Of a stretch of DNA of 64,000 nt, positions 1 through 10,299 are shown in pieces. Location of the stretch: positions 186,001-250,000 of the forward strand of contig JAAKBF010000214.1 in NCBI GenBank assembly GCA_012656075.1, given 5' to 3'. Each line of letters starts with the position of its first letter. Position 1 is the stretch's first letter. The DNA comes from Phytophthora hibernalis (Eukaryota; Oomycota; Peronosporomycetes; Peronosporales; Peronosporaceae). The notes beneath the pieces were generated by a model. That model did no database searches and was not told the DNA's origin. It saw nothing but the letters and a program-made list of their open reading frames with translations. The translations under genes and the position numbers were made by a program.

Positions 1-1
1 C

Positions 2-412
2 ATGCAGTCGTTCCTCGGTGCGTTGAACTATTACAGCAGATTCATACAAGATTTTGCAATCTACGGGGTTGCCCTGTACCAACTTAAGGATGAGGACTTT
101 ACGTCAGCAGGGAACCCATCCGCGGCTCACCGAAGTTTCGCGGTGCTACAACAGAAGGTTGCAGACGCGCCGATACTACGGCACTTCGACCGAGCCAAAG
201 AGGTGCACGTGACTTTATTTGCTAACGAGTGGGCCCTGAGCTCCACTCTGATGCAGTATCATGACGACAAGTTACACCCTGTGCGGTTCTGCGGTCGTGT
301 ACTGAAGGATGCAGAGATGAATTACTACCCGTCCGAGAAGGAGGTGTTGGCCTTGTTGTTATTGTTGAAAGTGTGTTACACCCAGCTGGTGGGACGGACT
401 ATCCATGTCTTC
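2..412 (+). pseudogene. Ty3/Gypsy element A: end of reverse transcriptase and first part of RNase H
   Basis: The frame is open from the window edge and begins with the RT thumb/connection signature FLGALNYYSRFI. RNase H follows, with LFANEWALSSTLMQ around residue 75 (first catalytic Asp position altered to Asn in this copy) and the conserved E of YYPSEKEVLALL around residue 110. The polymerase catalytic YxDD lies left of the window. Coding stops making sense after VGRTIHV at about 411, where a family-B LTR is inserted. The frame resumes downstream of the insertion at about 1443 with a weak YTRF match. Retroelement identity is firm. The copy is dead because of the insertion and several frame breaks. 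Confidence 0.88.
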
Positions 413-1442
413 GACGTGAAGCGGTCTGGCTCTTGTAGAGCTTCACCAATCGGAGGCGACATGAAGACCCAAAGATCACGATTGATGGATCGCGACCCGA
501 GAGCTGCAGCTGTGTCTGGTTACATCCGGTTGTGTCACATCTGGGCGAGACCTGACTGGTGTACCAACAATGGGGTACACCCCGACCATATTCGTCTGGC
601 GCAATCATTCCGATACGCAATCTGGTGCAATTATTCCAATATGCGATCAGGTGGGACACGCGATCTGCCAACTCGCGATCTGCCAACATGCGATCTGCCA
701 ACTCGCGATCTGCGGGGTTGATCTGGAACAATCATTTCGGTACGGGCGATCACATGGATTGTGGGTACAATGGAGCTATCAATTCATTACGGTACCGCAA
801 TCTTGGTACATAATATCAGGTTCAAGGTACAATGCGCAAACAGGAAGCACGCAAGAGGGATAGGAAGAGAGCGAGATGGGGAGAGACCTTTAGGACCCTT
901 ACTTTGGTATAATAGATTCCGATTTGCCTTGCAAGACGCAAGTGTTTTCTAGACTACCGGGGAAGGAGGTACATTGGCCTACCCCAAGAAGAACTCACTG
1001 CGCCAACCAAGAACACGACGTACACCTGGATAGCTTGGCCAGGGTACGCTCGCACATCAATCTCACCACAAGATCCCGCCAGGAGGAGGCAAGCAACGGA
1101 AAGGGCTACAACAGCACAAGAAAAGGATACCCCCACGCGATCGGCTTGAACCAAGACTCGATCGCAGCACACCGACGACCGCGTGAAGAATACCCGCGTG
1201 GCCGTCACCCACCCAGACCCCGGAAGGAGCACACAAGCTCCAACATCCGCCTTGGTCACTACTGAACGTCTTCGCGAAGACGGGAAGAGCGTAACCCGCC
1301 CAGCCGTCGGGTACACAAGGTGACTACAAGGTTTCGATAGCGCCAGATCAGCGGAGTACCCCTCCGACAGTCGGCAGTCCGGGCGTACCGTGCGCAAGCT
1401 TCGACCGTGTCGGCAATTTTCGTGAAGCAGCTTCGCCACATC
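413..1442 (+). mobile_element. Solo LTR, family B, inserted in element A pol
   Basis: About 1.03 kb that interrupts the RNase H frame and is repeated in inverted orientation at 30747-31740. The copies are nearly identical over long stretches, for example 924-1265 against 31265-30921. The shared ends read roughly TGACGTGAAGCGG and GCTTCGCCA (TG...CA), although copy 1 has TCGACG at its left end. The target was probably CATGTCTACAC, leaving TGTCT on the left and CATCT on the right, an imperfect 5-bp duplication. The second copy abuts element B on its 3' side, so I assign this LTR to element B. There is no coding potential beyond shadow frames. Confidence 0.75.
661..716 (+). repeat. 15-bp tandem repeat inside LTR B
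   Basis: About 3.7 copies of a 15-bp unit, GCGATCTGCCAACTC with minor variants. The other LTR B copy (near 31470-31490, minus) has essentially one unit at this spot, so the array is length-variable between LTR copies. A second, looser repeat of about 24 bp (GATACGCAATCTGGTGCAATT-type units) precedes it at 600-655. Confidence 0.8.
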
Positions 1443-1711
1443 TACACTCGGTTTCGATACTGGAGTGGGTACATAAGTCGAAGACATTGTTCTGTCGTAC
1501 GACCCACTTCGCAGTGATGTTGTCCGCGTGGCACCTGAAGGTCAACATGACTGAAGGAACACTTTCGCTCAGCTACTACAAGCTGGGTTTACCAGCTTTG
1601 TTGACTGGAAGACTCGTTAGCGCCGGTGACCCCACTGTCACGGGGATCACCGACTGCTCGAATGGACCCACACTTGTTTTACGCAAGTCTACCGAGGAAT
1701 TATCCATGTGA
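1443..1711 (+). pseudogene. Element A RNase H, continuation after the LTR insertion
   Basis: Directly after the LTR the plus strand reads YTRF, then in a shifted frame LFCRTTHFAVMLSAWHL. This is the expected continuation of the Ty3/Gypsy RNase H that stops at 411 with HV. At least one frame change separates the two pieces. The region ends in the first copy of an 85-bp repeat (1618-1702). The order and polarity show it once formed one polymerase with 2-412. Confidence 0.72.
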
Positions 1712-1935
1712 TCGCCCGTACCGAAATGATTGTTCCAGATCAACCCCGTAGATCGCGAGTTGGCAGATCGCGTGTCCCAATGATTGCACCTGATCGCATA
1801 TTGGAATAACTGCACCAGATTGCGTATCGGAATAATTGCACCAGATTGCGTAGCCCCGGTGACACCACCGTCACGAGGTTCGCCGACTGCTCGAATGGAC
1901 CCACACTTGCTATACGCAAGCCTACCGAGGAATTA
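1618..1935 (+). repeat. 85-bp direct repeats flanking an inverted LTR-B fragment
   Basis: Bases 1618-1702 and 1851-1935 are direct copies differing at about nine positions; both end in CCTACCGAGGAATTA or a close variant. Between them lie 148 bp (1703-1850) that are the reverse complement of part of LTR B (about 596-760). The structure is target DNA, an inverted LTR fragment, then target DNA again. It looks like a long target duplication or repair-associated capture rather than a normal 5-bp integrase event. Confidence 0.78.
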
Positions 1936-1948
1936 CAATGGCGTGGTG

Positions 1949-2859
1949 ATGTCTTTTGACGGCTCAGCCAAGACGGAGAAGAATGGCGGGTATGGTAGTT
2001 GCTCCTGGATATTATGGAAAATGACCAGAATGGACGGTAGTGACGGCTGCGAGTGCTTACCTCGAGACCACCACAGAAAACCTTGCTGAGTACGCAGGTA
2101 TGAACAATGGTGTCTTGACCGCGTTGGAGCACGGCACCGAGGATTTAATTGTGGTGAGAGACTCGAGACTCGCATCCAGCAGTCCCTAGGGGTGATGGCC
2201 TGTCCGAAGGAAACTCTGATGGCCCAACTCAACCGCCACCGAGAACTCACAGCCAGGCTTCGGTCAGTGAAATATCTCCACGTGATCCGAGAGCTCAATG
2301 CAGCTGCAGACTCGTTAGCTACAGAAGCTCTCAACAGCAAACAGTCAAGCGTGGTTTCGACCGAAACCAGGAAAACGGAGTTAGTCGAGCTCAATCGAAT
2401 CGACGAAGTCATCTACGAGCCTTCGCCGGAGGCCGACACGCCAGCACTCGGGGAAGCGGCCACCGACGGGAGAGCGTCGGTCAACCTAGCGCGGACCCGT
2501 GTGGCCCACCAAGCATCCCGTAACAAATCTTTTTCGATTTTGTGAGGGATGTGCCGGATTACATAACCGTCACGACCCACCGACAAGCGAGAGCACAGAA
2601 GAAGCATGTCCGGTTTGCGAACGATCCCTCGGTGATAGACCAGGATGACGTAACACGACGAGACGAAGCAGATGATGTAGCCTCAGAGACTCCGAACGAA
2701 GCGGAAACCGAGCTACCAATGACCGAGGCAAGCGTCAGAGCACCAAATGCAAACGACGTCGACCCGGTAACCATTCAAGAAGAGCGAAGGCGAAGGATCT
2801 CCGCTTGCCCAGGACGAGGAGCTGAGGTGGGCAAACCTCAAGGCCGTTCTCCGAGGTGA
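1949..2859 (+). pseudogene. Element A second (additional) RNase H and linker
   Basis: The plus strand reads MSFDGSAKTEKNGGYGSCSWILW, the start of a second RNase H fold (first catalytic Asp in FDGSAK). It continues in other frames through ARNRHREL-type sequence to LRSVKYLHVIRELNAAADSLATEAL, the RNase H C-terminal helix with its conserved Asp (residues 30-50 of the 2192-2545 frame). A charged linker follows to 2859. An extra archaeal-type RNase H between the ordinary RNase H and the integrase is known in some plant and oomycete Gypsy lineages. At least two frame changes make this copy non-functional as read. Confidence 0.78.
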
Positions 2860-2869
2860 GGAATCTAGC

Positions 2870-4684
2870 CTGAATTACCGTGCGGCGAGAGATGCATGGA
2901 AAATGGCCGACAAGTTTACGCTAAGCGATGACGGTGTGCTGTATATTATCGGAGCGAACCGTCGGTGGACTAACGGAAACCAAGCGGAGACCAAGATGCG
3001 ACTGGTGGTACCCACAACGATGATTCAGGAAATATTACAGAGCTGCCACGACTCGTTAGAAGGTGGCCACCAAGGTATCGGTCGAACATACCACCGAGCG
3101 AAAATGGATTATTTTGGATCGGACTGTACGCAGACGTTGAGTGGCATGTGCGGTCCTGCCCAGACTGCAGCTCGAGCAAAAGTCGACCTCAGCTCAAAGG
3201 CTACTCGCCCGGAAATGTAGTAGCCGAGAGACCATTCCAGTTGGTGTCGATGGACTTTGTCATACCACTGCCGAAGTCTCGGCGAGGAAATACCGCGCTG
3301 CTATTGTTCCAATGCTCGTTCACAGGGTTCGTTATGGGGAAGGCCATGTCAGATACTACTGTATTAAAAGTTGCTCAAGCGTTCGAAGAGTGCGTCTACC
3401 GAAGGTTCGGGCGCCAACGATGATCTGTCATGACCGAGACCCTCGGTTCATGAGTGAGGTTTTCAAGCATTTGCTGAGATGATGCAATCTCGGTCGACGG
3501 CCACGTTGAGTTATCGTCCGCAAGCAAACAGGCATCAGGAACGATCAGTCAAGACCGTCACGCAGTCAGTGCGAGTGTATGCAGAAGACCCGTTGCAACA
3601 AGACTGGGACGAGATCGCCGAACGACTTGTCTTCGCTATCAACAACTTTCAGGACGGCACTCGGAAGGATACTCCGTTCTACCTCGTTCATGGGTGGGAT
3701 GCTCGGTCTACGCTGCGAGCAATGTCGTCGTCGCTAAAACGAGGATCCCGAGGGCAAACCGATGCACTAGCATGGCGCCGAGAAGTGAACCGGCAACAAG
3801 AAATCGCATGGAAAATGGCGATGGAGTACCAGAAGGTCCAGAAAGCTCGGAGAGCCCGCGAACACAACGAGTCGCTTAACCGACGTGAAACAGCAGCAGT
3901 ACCGAGGATTCCAGCGAATGACAGCAAAAACAACGTAGCACCGAATCGCGACGGGTCAGAGGTGCCATTGGTTGCCGAAAGGCAGAGGACAACAATGGAA
4001 ACCGACGGGAACGAAACCTCGGACACCGGGCAAGAAGAGACTGGGGCATCTCCCGAAGCTACCAAAGAAGCACCGACGTCTCTTTTCAAGCCTGGGAGCA
4101 GGGTGTGGCTCTACATGGAGCACGTGAAACCAGGATTGACCAAGAAGCTAGCACACCGATGGCGCGGGCCATTCCGGATCAAGAAGAAGGTTGAAGAGTT
4201 CGCATATGAACTAGAGCTGCCGGATCATAGTGGTTATCGGTTCTACCCAGTGGTGCATGTCTCGCGGCTCAAGGCGGTGAACGAATATGGCGACCGACCG
4301 AGGAGTCGGCTGACAGCTGAGGTGACCGAGGATACGAGGATTGATTTTGACGAGGAGCTCTTACCGGAAGATAGCTGGGAGCCTGATAGAGTGGCAGGCG
4401 AATATGAAGTAGAGGCTATTCTGGACGACCGAGCACCGCTAACAACGAGCACCAATCGCGCGGTCAGAGAGTTCAAGGTAAAGTGGATCGGCCACGACGA
4501 GCCTACCTGGGAACAGGCATCGCATTTGTCGTGCGGCGGGTTGTTCTACGACTATTTGCGGGCTCGACGCAGCGAGCGACGACTCCAAATGGTTCAGGTG
4601 GCCGACGAGGACTTGCTCGAATCGCTACCGAGGATTGAACTGCCTACGGGGTTGGTACAGCCCGTGGAAGCAGACGAAAAATGA
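2870..4684 (+). pseudogene. Element A integrase with C-terminal chromodomain
   Basis: Three frames together form an integrase. The HHCC zinc region appears as CHDSLEGGHQGIGRTYHRAK with CPDCSSSK (about 3045-3180). The catalytic core has D in VSMDFVIPLPK, D in MICHDRDPRF and E in the ANRHQERSVKT segment. The long final frame (3479-4684, 401 codons) carries the core end (LVFAINNFQDGTRKDTPFYLVHGWD), an SH3-like PxVHVSRLK segment and a chromodomain (FKVKWIGHDEPTWEQ, about residues 330-375). Frame changes near 3220 and 3420 break it. The chromodomain is expected to steer integration to marked chromatin. The pol ends 280 bp before the stop of an opposite-strand gene. Confidence 0.88.
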
Positions 4685-4963
4685 TACTGTACCAAAATGG
4701 AAGTCACTGACCACTGAGCGACCCAGTCTCCTGGGAGGCTCGGTTTGTGACAGCGAAGCGACGAGATGAACTGTCTGCGGGGATTATGCGGCCCGTAGCG
4801 TCAGATGAAGATGACTACCGCATTAAACTGCATATGTGTATACGATGTGAACGAACTCGAAATGGATTTGGATTAAGTGGAACGGTAACGAACCACGGTG
4901 CTCGGACAACGTGAGATTAGCAAGAGGGATGAACGACGAAGCACAACAGCGCAAGACCGAGGT
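4685..4963. other. Gap between convergent pol and opposite-strand gene
   Basis: 279 bp between the pol stop (4684, plus) and the stop of the long minus-strand gene (4964). I see no ORF, repeat or clear polypurine tract here. Transcripts from both sides would have to end within or beyond this gap, so overlapping 3' ends are likely. Confidence 0.5.
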
Positions 4964-7288
4964 TTAGATGTCGGTGGAGGAAGCTAAATCGGCCAACACG
5001 TCCAGGTTCGACGTCTGGCCAGGCATAGACCCGCCGGAGGATGTTGGAGTAGCAGCAGGGGCAGAGGAGTCCTCGGCTTGGCCTTCATCCTTACCTTCAT
5101 CATCCGTTGGTCCTGGGGGAACAGCAGCCGAAGCCTGAGGAACCCACGGAGCCACGATCGAATTTGGAGCCAAGGACGAGTCCACCATAATGCCCGAAAT
5201 CACCTCCGCCTCGGTCATGCCACGAGGCACGAATAGCGGCACCGGAAGATTGCACGGCGCGAAAGTAGTGTTGAAGGGGTGACTGGAGGGCGCGTCCACC
5301 CAACAGTTCCGCCATAGTTGACGAGCATCCAGAGTCGCGAGCTCGCCGATCCAATCCTCGGACGTCGGGGCCCACTCAATCACCTCGAACGAGTATTGGA
5401 GGTAACTGGGTTCCAACAAGAACTCGGTCGGGGCTTCACGAGGCTTGCCAGCACGCTCGACGCACCACTCCCAACAGCGGTACACCATCTGTTGACACAA
5501 CCGATCCGCTCGGAGGTTCCGAGCCTTGTTGTACTCTGCCCATGCCGCTCGTAATGAGATGACCGAGGGGTCATCACCGAGCCTCTGAGCCATGCTCCGG
5601 AGGAAATCTTCAACAGCCGAGACTTGGACCCAGTGGCGCCGTTCCCATAATGCCAGACCGAGGTCTGCTTTCTCGGTTCGGTCGGTGGACACACCCTGGA
5701 ATTGACGCCACATCTTGACGAACCGAGCTAATCCTGTGGCACGCGTCGAGATTTTTGAACCCGGAGGGTGCTGATCAATGGTGAAACAGCACGGGTTCTC
5801 CGGCAACTTCGAGCGCACTTGTTGCCACGGGTGACTAGGATTAACCCAATCCGCCATGGCTTGGATGCCAGCCACGGAACATGGGGACTCAACACCGCGA
5901 GCAATGGGTGGAGTCAGGCTGCTGTTGTGGATTTGACACCAAGCCTCTTGTGCACCCGGAGCAGTAAATCCAGGTAACAGGTGCGGGCCAGCCATCAGGG
6001 TGAGGCGCTGAGACGGTGTCCCTGGCGCAGCAGGCACGGACGGCGCGAACGTACTTGGGTCGGTGCCAGGAACCGTGGAAAGTGTAGCCGTCACTTGGGT
6101 GTGCGACTGTCGGAGACCTGACCGAGACCTCAGTGTATGCCCTTGGGTGGCAGTATTGGGAGGCGTTGAACCATCGGTGGGCCCTGCAATCGAACCAGCA
6201 GGAGTTGATGGCACTACGATATCAGAAACCGGAGTAGGCACCGCCACCGAGGTCACGGGCGTCGTGACCGAGGAGGTGGTCGGTACTCCACCCGACGACG
6301 GTAGAGACGCGGAGACCGGCTGCGGTACAGGAACTGCCGGCACGCTCGGTGGAGTCGGAGTAAGCGGAGTCGAGACCGACGGAGTCGGCGGAGTCACGAC
6401 CGAGGCCATCTGCGATGACACTGGTGGCGTCGGGGTCGCCGAAGTTTTGGGCGGAGCCGGAACAATAGGCGACCCCGAGGTCTGAGAAGACTTGGACGAT
6501 GACGGAGAGCCGATGATGAAATCATCGGATGCCTCCAGAGTCTCCAGTTCTCTCTGGGATCGCAAAGTGGCCAATACCGACGTGCCGCGGGTGGGCCGTC
6601 CATCACGACTCGTCGGCGAAGTCACGGGTGAGGAAAATGATCCATAAGCGAGGGTCGCGGCCGTCCGAGGATCGGTATTGACCTCATCGCCCGACAAGTC
6701 AATGACTTCGGCCGGGGTCGAGGGCAGCGAGGATCCGGAGGCCGGCGGAGATCCGGGTGGAGGACTCAGTGGAGAACCAGGCGGAGGACTTGGGAGCGGG
6801 CCGCTCGGTGGATACACAGGCGGCGACACATGTGGAGATCCAGACCGAAGACTCGGTGGAGACCCTGCAGGAGACGACGGCGCCGGCGACTCCGGCGACG
6901 AATTGGCCGAGGGGCTCGGTGGCGATCCATCAGGAAGCCCATACGCCTGGAGAGGTGGTGGTGTACTGACCGAAGGTTTAGGCGTGTGTCCGTGAGCTGG
7001 GGCACCCAAACGCTTAGAGGGACGACCCAACCGTTTACTGGCCGGAAGGGTCGACTTTGGCGGTCCCGACGGAACGTGTGGAGGATACGCCGGCGTCGCC
7101 TGTGGTGGCGGAGCTTGGGATGCTTGCTGCTGGAGGCGCTTGCGCCGATTCCTTCGATGCTGGGATACCGATGGAATGAGCGGCAGGTCGTCCGAATCCT
7201 CGGAGGCACCATCTGCAGCCGACGCTGCCTGCGCTGGAGGCTTGGGCCCCGGCTCCGAGGCCTTGGGCTCTTGCTCGTCGTCCTCCTA
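4964..7288 (-). CDS. Opposite-strand gene of element A, C-terminal part (Pro/Ser/Thr-rich plus globular domain)
   Basis: The minus strand is open for more than 750 codons between an in-frame TAG (7286-7288) and the stop at 4964. The N-terminal 350 or so residues are low-complexity Pro/Ser/Thr with repeated SPP and GSPP motifs. The last 300 or so look globular, with Trp/Cys-rich helices (WCQIH near residue 360; CWEWCVERAG near 530) and a short acidic C-terminus. I recognise no family. It runs against the pol and starts next to the LTR, so it is either an antisense gene of the retroelement or a captured host gene. The upstream stop TAG is the only break between this part and exon 2 (see 7289-8475). 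The long open frame next to a decayed pol suggests recent selection, a bias from GC-rich codons, or a younger copy. Confidence 0.62.
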
Positions 7289-8475
7289 GCTCTCCGAAGA
7301 CACACTCCGACTACATTTCGATGTGACGCTCGGAGGAGAAAGCCTGAGCAACTCCCAGTCAATGTTGTCCGCCGTGATACCTGAACGAGAGAAAGAAGAG
7401 CTTAGAGAGACCTCTAGAGCAAGAGGAGAAGAACAGAACGTACCAGTAGAAGCAAGCACCAATGTGTCAACATCGAGCTCGTGGAGAGCAGCGTGGCGAC
7501 GCAGAATGGAGTTCGCCCGCTTCAAGATCGCGACCTGAGCTTCGAGGGCTTGATTCTAAAGAGAAACGGCCCGACCGAGGCTTGGTCAGAAGCCTCGAGA
7601 GCAGCTCGATGCTTGGCCACCTGCTCAGTATAGGCCACCAAGCCAGCCTTGAAACGCTCACGGTCCTAGTGGAGGAGACGTTGCGTCGACGTCACCGAAG
7701 CCTCGACCGTGGTCGCGCGAGCCGCCCAGAGCCCCACAATGTGGTCATGGTCGGCGATGGCAGTGTTGGCTTGGCGCAGGTGCGCTACCGCCTGTTCATG
7801 CTCGTCCTTGAGAGCGAGGTACGACTGACGGAGGTCATCCAGAGAATCACGAGTACGAGTACGACTCTCGTCGCTGGTAGCTTGGGTGCTGAAACACTCG
7901 AACCGCTCGCGTTCCCGCGTCTCTGCCTGGAGACGGTCCTCTGTGTCGGCAAGTCGAGCCTTGAGCTCTGCCTCCTCGTTACGAAGGTCGACGACGATCT
8001 CGGCCTCACCCGGTGGAAGTTGGGCGGGAGCCACAGCGGCGTTCAGAACCTCACCTAGGTCTGTGGTACGCTCCATCCGGCTGTCGAGCGACGAATCGAC
8101 TCGCCGAGGACGCTGACGGGCCACACCAACCACGAGCTGACCCAATTGGAGGAGACGCTGCTCGACCAGAGCAGATACCGAAGGCTCGGTCGAAGCAACG
8201 GGAGTAGGAGTGACGCCGGAGGTGTCAGTCTGACACCCTACCGAGACAAGACGTGTGTCTCGAGCGCCAAGGGGCCGGAGACCGCCGCGGGTGTGCCGTG
8301 AAGCTTGAATTCCTGGACTGGCGAGGCGTCGGTCGATGACGGAGGCGTACGAAGTGATGAACCTTCGGCTGCACCACCATCAGCCGGCGGAGGACCATCG
8401 GGACGTTGTGGAGTCGGTATCGAGGGTTCTGCAGGGTCAGGAACGTCGGCAGGAGCATCGGCAGGCTCCGAGTGA
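7289..8475 (-). pseudogene. Opposite-strand gene of element A, N-terminal coiled-coil part with introns
   Basis: Reading leftward from the LTR edge: a Pro/Ala/Asp-rich segment (DAPADVPDPAEPS), a frame change near 8240, then about 160 residues of heptad-rich coiled coil (LRNEEAELKARLADTEDRLQAE; LRQSYLALKDEHEQAVAHLRQ). An in-frame stop lies near 7666. A clean intron (7381-7443) joins the coiled coil (ILRRHAALHELDVDTLVLAST) to the exon that runs into 4964-7288. A second possible phase-0 intron is 7556-7620. The only in-frame Met upstream lies inside the LTR (near 8600), so the true start is unknown. Function is unknown. Element B carries a gene with the same layout. Confidence 0.6.
7381..7443 (-). 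other. Spliceosomal intron in the opposite-strand gene of element A
   Basis: 63 bp on the minus strand: donor GTACGT (7443-7438), a CTCTAAGC branch-like motif, then a pyrimidine-rich tail ending TTCAG (7381). Splicing keeps frame: ...LVLAST plus G|GT ATC ACG. The whole intron is antisense to the pol, so the sense genomic RNA would not remove it. Confidence 0.7.
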
Positions 8476-9227
8476 CCGAGGCCTCGGTCGGGTATAATAA
8501 ATTCCCGGCCGAGGGTACGAACCCTCGTTTGTACCCATTTCAGTTTCGTACCCTCGGTCGATAGAGCCGGGTACAGGATCACGTACTGGGATCGGTTCAC
8601 ACTAGATATTTGTATTTAGATATAGGACTAGATATAGGATCGACAACAGAGGCTCTCAGAGCCATAGATGAACAGAAATAAATCAGCAGTCTTCCCCCAA
8701 CTCGTCAAGGGTTAAGTACATCTTCGGTAAGTCTAGCTAGCTTAACTTAGGGTCTGGATACGCTCGGCTTGTGGGATGCTGGTCAGCGAGCCCAAGGTAC
8801 ATTGAACCGAGGGTTTGTTGCTGGTCAGTCCAAGAGATTAGAGTGGCCGCTTGTTGGGAGAGACGAGAAGCGTCGGTCACCATATATTATAGTGGAACCG
8901 AGTGTTCCATACATATTTTACTACCCGCCGAGGTCTTACTTCAGCAAACCCGTATTAGGCTTGACAGCCGGTACCCTTTCTTCTGAGGGACTGCGGGGGT
9001 TCGCGCGAAAGCGCAATATTGCATACTAGCCCTCGCTCGTGGCTAGTGGTGCAGGTTATTGGGTTGGCCTAATACAACCTAGGTGTACAGAGGGTTCACA
9101 TCCAACCCGGCGTAAGGGATCGTCCCTGGTCTTCAGGTTTGATCCAACGCTCGTTTACCTGACAAGGGGAAGCGAGTGTTGTTGGTGGGACTCATTTGGT
9201 TGTGAGAATTTCTGCGTGATGCCACGC
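8473..9227 (+). mobile_element. LTR, family A (probable 3' LTR of element A)
   Basis: Starts TGACCGAGGCCTCGGTCGGG and ends near CACGCA, about 755 bp. A second, inverted copy lies at 39104-40152, which fixes both ends approximately. A TATATTATA box sits near 8883-8892 on the plus strand, and TTTATTATACCC reads toward the opposite-strand gene at about 8490-8502 on the minus strand. Orientation is inferred from the neighbouring pol. No matching 5-bp flanks were found, so I cannot prove that this is the partner LTR rather than a separate insertion. Confidence 0.68.
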
Positions 9228-9255
9228 AGTAACTGTTGATTCTGGTTTCGGTGTT

Positions 9256-9612
9256 TCAACGCATCCAAAGCGGAGGCGAAATCGGAAGCTTGCACATGTC
9301 GCGGTACTTCACCAGCAGGCGATGCATGAAAGTGGTCATGCTGAAGACTCGCTGGGCGAGACCTTGTGGCCCATACTCCATGAGGATTGAGGCCATTTCC
9401 CTCTTCACGGCCATTGATGTGAGAATGCTCTCTATCTCGATGACCGACGGAGAGACCGTGATCCGTGGGAGGAGAAAGTGTTCGAGTACGTCTTCTCTGC
9501 GTGAAATCAGTTCGCTCAAATCCTGCAGGTCCATCTGAGACAGACCCTCCACCTCGGTGAGAATCTCCAACCATCGAACATGAATTTTGCAGCGTGAATA
9601 TGTTTCGACCAA
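9256..9612 (-). CDS. Unrecognised ORF beside LTR A
   Basis: 119 codons with ordinary protein composition and several amphipathic helices (LQDLSELISRREDVLEHFLLP; LTSMAVKREMASILMEYG). The end is 28 bp from the LTR edge. It may be one exon of a longer minus-strand gene with the repetitive ORF at 9694-10290, separated by frame changes. It resembles Gag-type helical proteins only in general character. No zinc knuckle or known motif is visible. Possibly retroelement-derived. Confidence 0.35.
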   Translation of the reverse strand: MVETYSRCKIHVRWLEILTEVEGLSQMDLQDLSELISRREDVLEHFLLPRITVSPSVIEIESILTSMAVKREMASILMEYGPQGLAQRVFSMTTFMHRLLVKYRDMCKLPISPPLWMR

Positions 9613-9693
9613 GCTAGGATATCGCCAAGTGTGTATCTCCGTCCGGAGAGTGATCTGGTGGAGTCTTCCAGCGGACAGGAGAAATGCCGTCTA

Positions 9694-10290
9694 TCACGGC
9701 TGGAGAACAGAGACGGGAGGGAAAAGTCGCCGGAACGCCAAAGTTGTCTGCGCCCCCATTGAAAGGACCTGATCAGCCACGTCCTTCACTGCGAATGTCG
9801 CTTGTCGTGCTTTTACCACCCTGGTTGTCGTGTACATCACTGCTGCTACCCTGGCCGCTGCGCTAGTCGTGGTCGCCATCCTTTTCAATGTGGCTGCTAT
9901 TGCCCCCACCCTGACCGCCGTGTTCACCACGGTCGCCCCCATGGTCGCCGTGTTAATCGCGGTCGCCGCCCTGGCGGCCTCGCTTGTCGTGGCCGCCATT
10001 CTTTCCGCTGTGACTGTTGCCGCCACCTTTTTCGCCGTGGTCGCCGCCGCCACCTTTCTCGCTGTGGCTGTTGCCGCCGCCATTCTTCTCGCTGTGGAAC
10101 TTGTCGCCCCTTCCGTATCGCAGGCGTCCGCCCGGTCGTCGGTCGGCGTAGTGTCGCCACTGTAAGACGACGCACTGTTCATGATCTGCGGGATCGAGAG
10201 CACTTTGCGTTGTGAACGTTGTGCTCTCTCTTTGCGTTTTGAAATGACCTGACTAGGCCTGTGGGAGACAGGACGAAGAAAACTCGTCAA
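9694..10290 (-). repeat. Degenerate minisatellite, possibly coding (Gly/Ser/His/Lys- or Ala/Thr-rich)
   Basis: Bases 9820-10120 are built from short imperfect repeats around GCCGTGGTCGCC and GTTGCCGCCGCC. Because of the repeat, all minus frames are partly open: one is Ala/Thr-rich (ATARKVAAATTAKKVAAT), one Arg-rich, one Gly/Ser/His-rich (HSEKGGGGDHGEKGGG). The Gly/Ser/His/Lys frame looks most like a disordered protein tail. I cannot decide which frame, if any, is used. Confidence 0.4.
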
Positions 10291-10299
10291 GTGTGTGAG

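Noticed and set aside
6063..6485. Gly/Val-rich plus ORF opposite the element A gene
   Set aside because: Mirror image of the Pro/Ser/Thr-rich minus frame; its composition follows from the repeat.
9830..10165. Ala/Val-rich plus ORF resembling a membrane protein
   Set aside because: Produced by the GCCGTGGTCGCC-type minisatellite; no start context or flanking gene.
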